Assembly: GCA_942490985.1 (NCBI GenBank)
Contig: CALNYW010000001.1
Span: forward strand, 62,001-126,000
Length of the DNA: 64,000 nucleotides
Direction: 5' to 3'
From: Thiosocius sp942490985
GTDB lineage: Bacteria; Pseudomonadota; Gammaproteobacteria; Chromatiales; Chromatiaceae
A program made the translations under genes and the position numbers. Below are positions 45,841 through 54,969 of this stretch, in pieces. Under the pieces are notes generated by a model. The model worked only from the letters and a program-made list of their open reading frames with translations, made no database searches and was not told the origin of the DNA. Each line of letters starts with the position of its first letter. Within the stretch, counting starts at the first letter, position 1.

Positions 45841-46132
45841 GACCTGGCCGCGGATTGGTGATGAAAGGGCTGATACTGATGCTCGCCCTGTTGATGGGTG
45901 GCTGCAGTAGTAACGGCTCGACGACCGTTGGTGGCTACTATGAGTATCGGTATGGCTACTATGATCCCTGGTACCGCCATGACGTGATCGTCAGGCCGCC
46001 TGCCAGGCCACCCGTACGGTTCGCCCCGAGCATCCGATCGAGCGCCCACCGTCCCGGCCGCGCCCACCGGTAAGGCCGACGCCACTGCCGTCACGACCGA
46101 TGCCGCGTCCTGCGCCGCGGCGGATGCGCTAG
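45837..46132 (+). CDS. Small Tyr/Pro/Arg-rich lipoprotein, apparent frameshift near 46020
   Basis: ATG 45837 overlaps the VOC gene stop; ATG 45861 is also possible. A lipobox LLMGGC is followed by SSNGSTTVGGYYEYRYGYYD and a Pro/Arg-rich stretch. As written the frame ends at 46073 after 78 residues. Skipping one base in GCCCC near 46022 gives the far better continuation PEHPIERPPSRPRPPVRP...PRRMR, stopping at 46132. That tail continues the same composition, so a one-base insertion (real or error) is likely. It is probably a surface or periplasmic lipoprotein of unknown function. Confidence 0.6.
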
Positions 46133-46187
46133 CTGCTTTATGGTGTTGGCCATGCCGAGTGCCATTGTCTGCAAGAGGTCTCAAGCC

Positions 46188-46218
46188 GCCGCGTTTCCGT
46201 TTGCGGCAGAGTTTTTTT
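46188..46218 (+). terminator. Intrinsic terminator after the lipoprotein genes
   Basis: GCCGC (46188-46192) pairs with GCGGC (46203-46207) over a 10-nt loop, followed by AGAG and seven Ts (46212-46218). It lies between convergent genes and best terminates the plus-strand VOC/lipoprotein transcript. Confidence 0.6.
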
Positions 46219-46226
46219 ATCGCTGA

Positions 46227-47231
46227 TTAGCGAGACACCCGTTCGCGGTAACGGCTAGGGGCCTGCCCGGTCCACCGTCGGAAGGCCCGGGAAAAGTTGC
46301 CCGGCTCCGAAAAGCCGAGCAGATAACTGGCCTCCTTGATGGTTAAACGTTGTTCGCCAATGAAACGGCGGGCGAGTTCCTGGCGCGCGTCGTCCAGCAA
46401 CACTGAGTAGCTGGTACCCGCGTCGGCCAGTTTTCGTTGCAAGGTTCGGCTCGAAACGTTCAAGGCGTTGGCGACCTGGGCCTCATGCAGGCCACCGGCA
46501 GGCAATAGCTCGATCATCCGCGCGCGCACTTGCCCTGGTAGGTCGGTGGCTTTGTATCTCGCCAAGTAATCCGCAATAACCTGATCATTGGCGCGAGCCA
46601 GTGCTCGATTCGCCGTAGGCAGACGCTGCTCAGCGGTTTCGCGATCGAAGGTCATGCTGTCGTCGAGCGCTGAAAACACGACCGGCGATCGGAACAGGGA
46701 AAAATATTCAGCCGCACAGCTAGGCTCCGGTCGGCGCAAGGTGACCGAAACCGGTGCGAGGTCTGGCGTGACAAGCGTGCGGCACAGGCTAATCAGGGCG
46801 GCCCAGAAAGCATCCAGCCGAGGTCCCATCGCGGTTGGCTCAAGGCTTACGCGATCAATACTCAACCGACATTCATTGTCGGCTACGGATAGCTCGAGAC
46901 CCAGGCCGTCCGAGATCAGTTCCGCATAACGCACCAGGCGCGATAACCCGTCATGCAGGGTCTCGCTGGCCAACCACGCAAAACCGAACGCGTGCAGTGA
47001 CGCGGGATTGATATGTCCGGCGGCCTTCAAACCGAGGCAGGGGTTTCCGGTCAGCTGCACAGCAGTAGACCATGCCCGATCCAAGTCTCTGTCGGCGAAT
47101 CTCCCGTCCGGTTCTTGCCACAGCCGTTTGTCCAACCCAGCTGCCGTGAAGACTTCGCGGGGATCTTTCCCGTCGAACTCCAGAATCCGCCAGAGAATCT
47201 GAGACGTGGAGGCGAGAAAACTAACGGTCAT
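46227..47231 (-). CDS. AraC-family regulator (arabinose-binding-like N-terminus)
   Basis: 334 residues. The N-terminal domain of about 200 residues (ILEFDGKDPREVFTAAGLDK; PASLHAFGFAWLASETLHDG) is the arabinose-binding-like sensor of OruR/ArgR-type regulators, and the C-terminal AraC domain has LHEAQVANALNVSSRTLQRK and LGFSEPGNFSRAFRRWTG. It is divergent from lpxC at 47355 across 123 nt. Whether it controls lpxC is unknown; members often regulate amino acid or fatty acid metabolism. Confidence 0.9.
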   Translation of the reverse strand: MTVSFLASTSQILWRILEFDGKDPREVFTAAGLDKRLWQEPDGRFADRDLDRAWSTAVQLTGNPCLGLKAAGHINPASLHAFGFAWLASETLHDGLSRLVRYAELISDGLGLELSVADNECRLSIDRVSLEPTAMGPRLDAFWAALISLCRTLVTPDLAPVSVTLRRPEPSCAAEYFSLFRSPVVFSALDDSMTFDRETAEQRLPTANRALARANDQVIADYLARYKATDLPGQVRARMIELLPAGGLHEAQVANALNVSSRTLQRKLADAGTSYSVLLDDARQELARRFIGEQRLTIKEASYLLGFSEPGNFSRAFRRWTGQAPSRYRERVSR

Positions 47232-47354
47232 ATTGGCATTGACGCTTCCGGATAGGCACTTGGCGGGCCGGGATTAACGAGTAATTACGACTGAATCTTA
47301 ACCTGAAACTCAGCAACAGAAGGGCTGTGCGCCCATTTAGAGCGGAGGCTAAAG

Positions 47355-48401
47355 ATGCTGAACCAAAACCTTTCACACCTCGTCAATCAACGAACCATTT
47401 CGGAACCCTTGATCTTCGTCGGTATCGGGTTGCACAACGGCCACCGCGTCACGATGCGGCTTCACCCCGCTGAAGCGCATAACGGCATCAAGATCATGCG
47501 TCGCGACTTACCTGTAGGCGAACAGATGTTCCAGGTCGGCTGGGAATCGGTATCGGATACGATCCTGTGCACGACGCTTGGCAACGCATCAAGGCATGAG
47601 GTTGCCACCGTTGAGCACCTTTTGTCGGCGCTGGCGGCGCTGGGTATCGATAACCTGATGATTGAACTGGACGGGCCGGAAGTGCCGGTGCTGGATGGTA
47701 GTGCGATACCTTATGTCGATGCGCTCGAAACAGCCGGCATTCGCGACCTGGGCGTCAAGCGAGAGGTGATCGTCGTCAAACGCCCGGTCCGGCTACAGCA
47801 GGGTGCAAGCTGGGCGGAGCTGCTACCGTCACCCACACAGCGTATTACCGTGAGTATCGACTTCAACGAGCAGGCCATCGGCAAACAGAGCCTGAGCTTT
47901 GAACTGAATCCGTCGATCTATCGTCAAGAGATCGCGCCCGCGCGCACCTTTGGCTTTGCCGAGCAGCTAATGCAACTGCGTCGCCGGGGGCTGGCGTTGG
48001 GTGGTTCGATCAAGAACGCGATCCTGGTCCGGCAGGGTCGGGTGGAGAACATCGAGGGGCTACGATTCCCTGACGAGTTTGTCCGCCACAAGGTGTTGGA
48101 CGTGGTTGGTGATCTTTCGTTGGTCGGCGCACCGATCATCGGACACTATCGTGGTAATCGTCCGGGTCATCGACTCAATACCGAGTTGTTGAGGCTGTTG
48201 ATGCAAGACCAACAGGCATGGGAGCGTGTGCCGCTGGCTGACGCGGACCTGGAATTACTGGCTTTGGATGGATGCCGGGCGTTTCCGATTCAGCAGCGCG
48301 ACAACGGGCGGCTTGGGTATCAGCAAAGCCCAACGAATCCTTACGCGGCGCCGTTGAGGAAACGATTGTTCGGCATACTCGGTGATCGGAAGCGAGGCTG
48401 A
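47355..48401 (+). CDS. lpxC: UDP-3-O-acyl-N-acetylglucosamine deacetylase (LpxC)
   Basis: 348 residues; GGAGG 6 nt before ATG 47355. Second step of lipid A synthesis, a zinc amidase in the cytosol. Zinc and catalytic residues align with known LpxC: H88 in VEHLLSAL, H245 and D249 in RHKVLDVVGD, H272 in GHRLNTEL. The N- and C-termini are longer than the usual 305 residues; a C-terminal tail of about 45 residues ends KRLFGILGDRKRG. The gene is not beside ftsZ/secM as in most gammaproteobacteria, and some segments look alphaproteobacterial, so it may be a second or transferred copy. Confidence 0.9.
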   Translation: MLNQNLSHLVNQRTISEPLIFVGIGLHNGHRVTMRLHPAEAHNGIKIMRRDLPVGEQMFQVGWESVSDTILCTTLGNASRHEVATVEHLLSALAALGIDNLMIELDGPEVPVLDGSAIPYVDALETAGIRDLGVKREVIVVKRPVRLQQGASWAELLPSPTQRITVSIDFNEQAIGKQSLSFELNPSIYRQEIAPARTFGFAEQLMQLRRRGLALGGSIKNAILVRQGRVENIEGLRFPDEFVRHKVLDVVGDLSLVGAPIIGHYRGNRPGHRLNTELLRLLMQDQQAWERVPLADADLELLALDGCRAFPIQQRDNGRLGYQQSPTNPYAAPLRKRLFGILGDRKRG

Positions 48402-48478
48402 CGCGAAGTGCCGATCGACGGAGATTTTCATGCTAGCCTTCGTCCGGATTACGATATGTTTACTCGAGGATGTTCGTA

Positions 48479-49233
48479 ATGAATAAGTCTACCGCCCGGA
48501 CAGGATTGTTGGCGGCCATAGTCCTGATGGCAGGCCAGACGGCCTCTGCGTCCGACGGCTGGCAGTGGTCTCTCGAGCCCTATTTGCAGGCCAGTAATAT
48601 CGAAGGTGACGCGAGTATCGGTCGCGTGGTCGGCGCCAATGTCAGCCTGGATACCAGCGACATTCTCGAGAAACTGGAGATTGGCGCGATGATCCACGCG
48701 GAAGCCTTGCACGACAGCGGTTGGGGTGTGATGGTCGACTATGCGTTCATGCGCCTTGGTGATGATCTATCGGGGCCGCTGGGCGGGGTTGTCGATATGA
48801 CCCTGCGGCAGGGTGTGCTGGAGGCCCTCGCGTTTCGACGCACGACCAGGCCTACTACGATCTCTACGGTGGAATCCGTTGGTGGGACAACGATATCGAC
48901 GTCACTGTAGATCCCCCGTCCTCCCAGGTGCCGCTACGGCGAATCGATGAGGATTGGGTTGACCCGGTCGTTGGCGGGCGTTACTTCTATCCGCTGAATG
49001 ATCGCTGGACGCTGACGGCGCAGGGCGACATCGGTGGATTCGGTATCGGCTCCGATTTCAGCTACGGATTAGCCGCGGGTGCGCTCTATCAGATCTCGGA
49101 CGCCATGCGGCTGGACCTGCGCTACAAGGCGCTGTGGGTTGACTATGAAGACGGGACTAGTGGGCAGCCCGGCTATTTCAGCTACGACACCGTTACGCAT
49201 GGCGCAATTGTCGGCCTGGCATTTGACTTTTAA
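48479..49233 (+). CDS. Outer-membrane beta-barrel protein, apparent frameshift near 48840
   Basis: Starts ATG 48479 with GAGGA 8 nt upstream and a signal peptide ending QTASAS. The first frame (WQWSLEPYLQASNIEGDASIG) stops at 48910. A second frame gives DQAYYDLYGGIRWWDNDIDV from about 48846 and continues to 49233, ending in a final strand IVGLAFDF. A one-base gap near 48840 joins them into a barrel of about 250 residues, of the kind annotated as hypothetical outer-membrane proteins with alternating strands. As written the gene is broken. Function unknown; it is followed by another exported protein gene after 40 nt. Confidence 0.65.
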
Positions 49234-49273
49234 TGCGCTTTGCTCGGGTAGCCAAGGCCGCTTGGCCCACTCG

Positions 49274-50209
49274 ATGCGTCGTCGAGTTATCGGATTGATG
49301 TTGTCACTGGGCGCGGTACCGTTGGCCGATGCCCAAGGCGCCTGGGTTGACGAGCTGACCCAGGCATTTGCGACCAGCAATATCCAGTTCTCGCGTTCGG
49401 GCTCCAATGTGCCTTTCGTGCCCGTTGCCTTCGTCGACAGCTTCACCTACAGCGATGTCGACGTGGCAGCGGACGGGGTTGTTTTGGGATCGTTCAGGCA
49501 GTCAACCATTTCCCAGGGCGCCGGGTTACCGGTCTTGCTTGGGCCACGTGATGCGCTGATGGTCGGTGAGTGGGTCAGTTGGAACCGGTTTGATACCAAA
49601 AGCGGCGGGTTCCAGTCTTTCGACGTGTGGTCGATCGGTGTGCCGGTCGGCTGGCTTCGCCAAGTGGATGATTCCCGGCAGGCCGCCGCCTTTGTGATGC
49701 CGCTGGCACAAAAGGCGTCGCTACCAGGTTCCGATTGGCGCATCGATGTGCTCGGTGGTGCCTTCGGGCGACATGTCGAAAGGGACGACTTCTGGTGGGT
49801 CTACGGTGTCTACTTTGATGTCGGTCCGGGTGACGACACCTACCTGCCTTATCTCGGTGCGTCCTGGGAGCTGGACGAGCAGTGGACGGTCAGCGCGGTG
49901 ATGCCATGGCCCGCGGTGATGTATGCGCCCAGTCGAGATACCCTGTTCCGTTTGGGTGCTGCACCGTCGGGTGCCTCGTGGACGTTGGCCAGCAATCAAG
50001 CGGATGTGGACTTCCAACTCGGCAGTTGGGATTTCGGGGTATCGGCGCAGAAGCGTCTGAGTGGTAATGTCTGGGGGAAGATCGAGGCCGGGGTAGGAGG
50101 ATTGCGGTCACTGCGCGTCAGCGGCGGTGAGTGGAAGGGCCCGGAATTCGACCTCGACGCAAGCCCTTACTTCAGTGTCGGCATCAACTTCCGTCCGGAG
50201 ATCAATTAG
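49274..50209 (+). CDS. Predicted outer-membrane beta-barrel protein
   Basis: 311 residues from ATG 49274; upstream codons in frame overlap the previous gene. A signal peptide ends PLADAQ. The mature sequence alternates polar and aromatic residues, with repeated W-V-Y-G-V and Y-F-S-V-G-I strands and a terminal strand SPYFSVGINFRPEIN. It resembles DUF6268-type barrels, but this is a pattern match only. Function unknown; it may share a transcript with the preceding barrel. Confidence 0.7.
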   Translation: MRRRVIGLMLSLGAVPLADAQGAWVDELTQAFATSNIQFSRSGSNVPFVPVAFVDSFTYSDVDVAADGVVLGSFRQSTISQGAGLPVLLGPRDALMVGEWVSWNRFDTKSGGFQSFDVWSIGVPVGWLRQVDDSRQAAAFVMPLAQKASLPGSDWRIDVLGGAFGRHVERDDFWWVYGVYFDVGPGDDTYLPYLGASWELDEQWTVSAVMPWPAVMYAPSRDTLFRLGAAPSGASWTLASNQADVDFQLGSWDFGVSAQKRLSGNVWGKIEAGVGGLRSLRVSGGEWKGPEFDLDASPYFSVGINFRPEIN

Positions 50210-50233
50210 CAGGCGTTGCAGCGCCAGCCTGCT
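50208..50233. terminator. Possible hairpin between convergent barrel genes
   Basis: AGCAGGC (50208-50214) pairs with GCCTGCT (50227-50233) across 12 nt. It begins inside the stop codon of the plus-strand gene. No T-tract. Confidence 0.35.
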
Positions 50234-50317
50234 CTGAGATCTGTGGGGACACCGCTGTGCCGAAACGCCGCTTTTTCAGGATGGCGAGGTTCCATAAAGA
50301 GAACTGGTCCTCCGTGC

Positions 50318-51454
50318 TCAGAAGGCTTCCCCAACGCGAAAATAGATCGCGTTGTCATCCGGCCCGACGGCGTAATCGATGCCGATATTGACCTGGTCTT
50401 TTTGCGATGCCAAAAAACGGATTCCCAGTCCCTTGCTGACAACGGTTTCTGCGTCACCGAATGCGTCGCGTTCCGGGGCTACTTTGCCGGCGCCGAGAAT
50501 GCCGACCAACGTCCAGCGATCCGCAAAGCGCCATCTGGCTTCAGCCTCTGCCGCGATCATCTGCTCGTTTTGATATCGGCCCGCTGGAAAGCCGCGTAGC
50601 GTCAAAGACGGTGCATCAAAGAAGGGCACGTCGCCATCAGTCAATACGCCGTTGACGCGCATCGCGAGCGTGGTCGATGACGTGACAGGGATATACCGAT
50701 TCGCAAAAAATCGGTACTTGTCGTAGTCGAAATCACTCGCCCAACGGTTGTCATAGCGCAGTGCAATGAGTTCCGCATACGTTCCGCGCCTTGGGTTAAA
50801 GCGATTATCCCGCGAATCGAATGTGATCAGCGGCCCGAGTCCGACCAAACGGGTGTCCAGTTCCTGCGGAGGAATAAGACTGCCGAGCGAGAGGCCGGTC
50901 TTTGCGTCCAGGAACGTCCCCTGCAGACCGACAAACCAGCGGTCTGCCGCGCGAATGGAGAATCGTGGTTGGACGAATGTACCGATGAGGCTGTAGTCAA
51001 TCGGATTATCGGACAGGTCAATGCCGTCCTCACGACCAAAATATTTCAGGTTTGCTTCACCTTTGCCGGCGACCAGGTCGAATCGAAAACGGTCATCTGA
51101 CCAAAACGCCGACTGCTTGAAGCCCGCCATCCAACTGCCGTTGTCGGTACGGCCGCCGAACACCGCGGTACTCGATGACGGTGAACCGTCGTCCAGGCTG
51201 TAGGTCAGCATCGCGACGAGCGCCAGGCCCGTCCCGACGGTCGGATTCTTGACGGGTACCGGCAGCGCCACCCAGCCGAATTTGTCTTTCATCGACGCTT
51301 CTTCGCCGCCCGGTACCTTCGCTGACTCGAGTAACTTGTTTGAAGCCTCAGTTGCGTGGCTTGCTGCGGAAAAGACAAAAAGCCCGGCAAGGGCTGCTGT
51401 TTGCAGGACCCTGATGATTGCTTCAGCGCGAAAAAACAGAGAGCTGGCAAGCAT
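50318..51454 (-). CDS. BamA/TamA-like outer-membrane barrel without POTRA domains
   Basis: 378 residues with a signal peptide ending AASHAT. The mature part has no POTRA domain and goes straight into a bacterial surface antigen (D15)-type barrel, seen from ITFDSRDNRFNPRRGTYAEL and LRGFPAGRYQNEQMIAAEAE (a VRGF/Y-like motif), ending in a phenylalanine (YFRVGEAF), as outer-membrane barrels require. Short Omp85 relatives of this kind accompany surface lipases or are of unknown function. No obvious partner is adjacent. Confidence 0.85.
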   Translation of the reverse strand: MLASSLFFRAEAIIRVLQTAALAGLFVFSAASHATEASNKLLESAKVPGGEEASMKDKFGWVALPVPVKNPTVGTGLALVAMLTYSLDDGSPSSSTAVFGGRTDNGSWMAGFKQSAFWSDDRFRFDLVAGKGEANLKYFGREDGIDLSDNPIDYSLIGTFVQPRFSIRAADRWFVGLQGTFLDAKTGLSLGSLIPPQELDTRLVGLGPLITFDSRDNRFNPRRGTYAELIALRYDNRWASDFDYDKYRFFANRYIPVTSSTTLAMRVNGVLTDGDVPFFDAPSLTLRGFPAGRYQNEQMIAAEAEARWRFADRWTLVGILGAGKVAPERDAFGDAETVVSKGLGIRFLASQKDQVNIGIDYAVGPDDNAIYFRVGEAF

Positions 51455-51675
51455 TGGTGACCTATAGGACGGCAGAGGCTCGTTGGAACGGCGGTTCAGA
51501 GCCGCCGATGGGTCGTATGGGAGCGGAGTATCGACACGCGCCAGCTATTGAGGGCTTCGAGCATCCTAAATCAAACCATTTTTAAACTGAACTATCGTCA
51601 GCGAGTTTTGAGTACTGCAGCGGGCGGCATTTGGTTTAGAAATGTCCAGATTGGACGGCAGCAGGTCGTCGCGAT

Positions 51676-51924
51676 TCAGCGCTTTGCATAGCGATAGACG
51701 CCCAACAGCGCGACGGCCCCGGCGGTCGCCAGCCCGACGCTGGTCAGATTGAACCCGGTGACGGTGCCGATGCCAATGGCTGAGCCAATAAAGCCGCCGA
51801 CGAAGGCGCCCGCGATACCGATCAGCATCGTGATGAAGAGCCCTCCCGGGTCCTTGCCGGGCAGGATGAGCTTGGCCAGTGCACCGACAACGAGACCCAA
51901 AATTATCCAAGTGAGTATGCCCAT
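51676..51924 (-). CDS. GlsB/YeaQ/YmgE-family small membrane protein
   Basis: 82 residues, with the family pattern GILTWIILGLVVGALAKLI, PGKDPGGLF, a Gly-rich helix (IGIAGAFVGGFIGSAIG) and a last helix. The family is linked to stress response in the inner membrane; no activity is known. It stands alone between an outer-membrane barrel gene and an SDR gene on the same strand. Confidence 0.9.
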   Translation of the reverse strand: MGILTWIILGLVVGALAKLILPGKDPGGLFITMLIGIAGAFVGGFIGSAIGIGTVTGFNLTSVGLATAGAVALLGVYRYAKR

Positions 51925-52006
51925 CGCTTGATTGTCCTTCTTTACGATTAGCCAGCATTATCGGCGATACGGCGGATCGAGGTGTGGGGCCTGCCCTTGG
52001 TGTGGC

Positions 52007-52762
52007 TCAGTTTGACGAACGATGGCCGAACAACGCGGCGTAGCCATCGGGGTCGAGGATTTCGCGGATATCTATGAAGCTCCCACTGGGACGATCAGCG
52101 AGTTGATCGAGCACGGACAGGATGCGCTCGGCGGCTTCGTCCGGTCCGGGCATCGCCTCCGTGCCGCGCGCTTTTTGCAGACGTTGCATGGCCGGGAAGG
52201 CCTCTGGGTCGGTGTTATCGCATAGCTGGTCCATCATTGCCGTATCGATGATGCCAGGGGCGAGTGCGCAAAGGTGGGTGTCTGTGAACTCGTGTGCGTA
52301 GAGCTTGGCGAGCATGTTCAGGGTGGCCTTCGACAGGGCATAGCCCGCCCATCCCCGGTTGCCGAGTACCGCGGCACCGGATGACACCAATACGATTTGT
52401 TTAACGGGTCTGTCCCAACGGATCAGCCAATCCAGAATTGTCTTGTTGGCCCAGACGTTGGTTTCCATAACCGCTTTGAGATTCTCGAGCGGTGTTTTCG
52501 CGATGTCGCGGATCTCGCCGAGGACACCGGCGTTGAGCACGACGAGGTCCAGGCGTGGTGCGTCATCGAGTAGTTGGTCGAGTGAGGGACCGATCGCGTC
52601 GTGATCAGTGAGGTCGAGTTGAGTGGTCTTGAGCCCGGCCAATCGACTGGGCCGGCGACTGCATCCGTAGACCATCCCGTCACGCTTGAGCAGGGCGCGG
52701 GCCAGGCCTTCGCCGAGTCCCGAGCTGGTTCCCGTGATCAGCGCGTTAGCAGTTTCTGGCAT
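52007..52762 (-). CDS. Short-chain dehydrogenase/reductase
   Basis: 251 residues. Cofactor motif TGTSSGLGEG near residue 10, NAG at about 78, catalytic Ser in VSSGAAVLG and YALSK (Tyr-x-x-x-Lys) near 145. It reduces or oxidises an unknown alcohol/carbonyl using NAD(P). The C-terminal 60 residues are unlike well-known SDRs. It starts 13 nt after the stop of the twin-thioredoxin gene, so the two are likely co-transcribed. Confidence 0.9.
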   Translation of the reverse strand: MPETANALITGTSSGLGEGLARALLKRDGMVYGCSRRPSRLAGLKTTQLDLTDHDAIGPSLDQLLDDAPRLDLVVLNAGVLGEIRDIAKTPLENLKAVMETNVWANKTILDWLIRWDRPVKQIVLVSSGAAVLGNRGWAGYALSKATLNMLAKLYAHEFTDTHLCALAPGIIDTAMMDQLCDNTDPEAFPAMQRLQKARGTEAMPGPDEAAERILSVLDQLADRPSGSFIDIREILDPDGYAALFGHRSSN

Positions 52763-52775
52763 CGGTTTGGCGCAG

Positions 52776-53831
52776 CTAAGGGTTCTGCTGCGATTCTTGT
52801 TGAGCGGCCAGGTTGCGTGCGATCGCCTTGCTGCGCGCGTAACGCTGATAGCTCCAGCCGTCGAGGTATTTCTTTTCCAGAACTAGCCCGGACATGTTCA
52901 GCATGCGGTTGCTTTCGGTGATCGCGTCGTTGCGGAACACCGCCTCGCCCTGCTCGTCGATGTAGAGCATGGCCGGAACGCGTGTGAAGCCCTCGGCGGC
53001 GAACCACTCCGCCGGCGTAGTGACCTTGCCGTCAGGTGCGAGCACGGGCGTTTTCTCGTCATCCGCATCGAGTCGGACAATATCGAAGTTGAATAGCACG
53101 TCGCGGACCTCCTCGAGCGCCAGGACATCGCGATGTAGCCTGGCGCAGTCGGCGCAACCCGTGCGCTCAAAAAGCACAAGCATAGGGCGATCCGCCGGAA
53201 CGGGTTTGCGTGCTAACGCATAGGGGGGATCCAGAAACATCGGGTCGGGCTTCAAGGTGGCGTATACGTCCGCGTCGCGCTTCAGGCGAGCGAGCGCATA
53301 GTCGCGGAAAGACGCTTTTTTATTCGCGCCGTCGATCAGGTAATCGAGGATGAGTTCGAAACGTTCGGGTGACTGGTACCCCACCGCGCGTACCGTGCGT
53401 TGCCCATCCGGTCCGAAAAACAGCAACGTCGGCGCCATGCCGGCTTCCTGTTCCTCGGCAAACTTCTTGATGGAAATCTCCTTGCCGTCGAGTGACGTCA
53501 TCAGCGTATCGTCGAAGATCTCGAGGCCGAGGGGGACGAAGTTGTCGCGGACCTTCTTTTGCAGGCGAGGGTCTTCCAGGCTGAGCTCGACAAAGCGGGC
53601 GCAGTATGAACAGCCCAGGGTTGTGTACAGGATCATCACACCGGTTTTGCCGTCGTCACGCACGTTTTGTAAATCGGTTTCGAGGTCGATGAAGGGCGGC
53701 TCCATCCAGTCAGGATTGCCGGTGTGACGTGCGCCGCCTTCCAGGGCGGCAAACACAGGGCCACCGAAAACCAGTGCTATGCAGCACAGAGTGAGAAGTT
53801 GGTAGCGAATATACGAACTGTCTGGAGACAT
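52776..53831 (-). CDS. Exported protein with two thioredoxin-like domains
   Basis: 351 residues from ATG 53831 (AGAGGA 9 nt upstream), with a signal peptide ending GGPVFA. Two thioredoxin-like domains each carry a CxxC: C74-S-Y-C77 and C226-A-D-C229, with a helical linker between. This resembles periplasmic thiol reductases and SoxW-like proteins; two active motifs in one chain suggest electron relay or two substrates. Soluble rather than membrane bound. It is divergent from the MDR enzyme at 54022 and leads the SDR gene. Confidence 0.85.
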   Translation of the reverse strand: MSPDSSYIRYQLLTLCCIALVFGGPVFAALEGGARHTGNPDWMEPPFIDLETDLQNVRDDGKTGVMILYTTLGCSYCARFVELSLEDPRLQKKVRDNFVPLGLEIFDDTLMTSLDGKEISIKKFAEEQEAGMAPTLLFFGPDGQRTVRAVGYQSPERFELILDYLIDGANKKASFRDYALARLKRDADVYATLKPDPMFLDPPYALARKPVPADRPMLVLFERTGCADCARLHRDVLALEEVRDVLFNFDIVRLDADDEKTPVLAPDGKVTTPAEWFAAEGFTRVPAMLYIDEQGEAVFRNDAITESNRMLNMSGLVLEKKYLDGWSYQRYARSKAIARNLAAQQESQQNP

Positions 53832-54021
53832 GAACTGGAATCCTCTAATGCGTTGGTCTTTATTAACGCCCAGCGTTTTGCGAGACATTAAAGATAGCAC
53901 CGCAACCAATCAACACAGCCGCAGGCCGCATGGCTTGTCCTTGCCCCGTATCGGGTTGTTCAAACAAGGCGTAAAGGTCATTCTCGACATCTTGAATAGA
54001 CTGTTCGAGGGGGTCAGCGAT

Positions 54022-54969
54022 ATGGCGACAGCGATGAAAGCCGCCCGAATCCATGAATACGGTGGCCCCGACGCTTTACGGGTCGAGGACTGCCCGGTAC
54101 CGGGCGTGGCCGATGACGAGGTGCTGATCCGCGTTGTGGCGGCCGCCGTGAATCCCGTCGATTGGAAGATCCGTGAAGGCTATCTCCGCGAGATGATCCC
54201 GCATACCTTCCCGCTGACGCTGGGCTGGGACGTGTCCGGCGTGATTGAGCAGGTCGGCAAAGCCGTCGATGGCTTCGCTATTGGCGATGCCGTGTATTCG
54301 CGTCCTGATTTGACGCGGGACGGCGCCTTCGCCGAATACATCGCGGTACGGGCGAGCGAAGTCGCCCACAAGCCAACCACGATTTCATTCGCCGAGGCGG
54401 CCTCTTTACCGTTGGCAGGCATAACGGCCTGGGAGGCATTGATCAACAGCGGACGGCTCGCACAGGGTCAATCGGTGCTGATTCATGCGGGCGCCGGCGG
54501 TGTCGGCAGCCTGGCGGTGCAGATTGCTAAATGGAGAGGGGCGCGGGTGATCTCCACCGCCTCCGCGGGCAACCTGCCGCTGGTTTCGTCGCTCGGCGCA
54601 GACCAGGTCATCGACTACCGCCGTATTGCGTTCGAAGAGCAGGTCAGCGGGGTTGATATGGTGTTCGACACGATGGGTGGCGACGTGCAGGAGGCCTCCT
54701 GGTCGGTGATCCGCCCCGGCGGCGTGCTGGTGTCTGTCGTCGAGCCGCCGACCGCTGAGCGTGCGGCACAAGCGGGTGTTGAAGGGAAGTTTGTCTTCAT
54801 CCAGCCCAGCGCCGCCATCCTCAGGGAGTTGGCGCGACTCGTCGACGAGGGCGCCGTGCGGCCGATTGTTGGTGCGGAGTTTTCACTCGCAAACATCGCC
54901 AAGGCCCATGCGTTGAGCGAAAGCGGTCGGGCGCGAGGCAAGATCGTCATCCATGTCGGGCAACCGTGA
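54022..54969 (+). CDS. Zinc-independent MDR NADP-dependent oxidoreductase
   Basis: 315 residues. ATG 54022 is chosen for AGGGGG 8 nt upstream; the long open upstream part (from 53830) has no homology. The quinone-oxidoreductase-type Rossmann motif GAGGVGSLAVQIAKWRGARV is at about 150-169, and VNPVDWKIREG is the N-terminal marker of this subfamily. No structural zinc cysteines are seen. It probably reduces quinones or enones with NADPH. The stop overlaps the lipoprotein gene start by 17 nt. Confidence 0.9.
   Translation: MATAMKAARIHEYGGPDALRVEDCPVPGVADDEVLIRVVAAAVNPVDWKIREGYLREMIPHTFPLTLGWDVSGVIEQVGKAVDGFAIGDAVYSRPDLTRDGAFAEYIAVRASEVAHKPTTISFAEAASLPLAGITAWEALINSGRLAQGQSVLIHAGAGGVGSLAVQIAKWRGARVISTASAGNLPLVSSLGADQVIDYRRIAFEEQVSGVDMVFDTMGGDVQEASWSVIRPGGVLVSVVEPPTAERAAQAGVEGKFVFIQPSAAILRELARLVDEGAVRPIVGAEFSLANIAKAHALSESGRARGKIVIHVGQP

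Noticed and set aside
53830..54021. N-terminal extension of the MDR enzyme
   Set aside because: No homology and a far better ribosome site at 54022.
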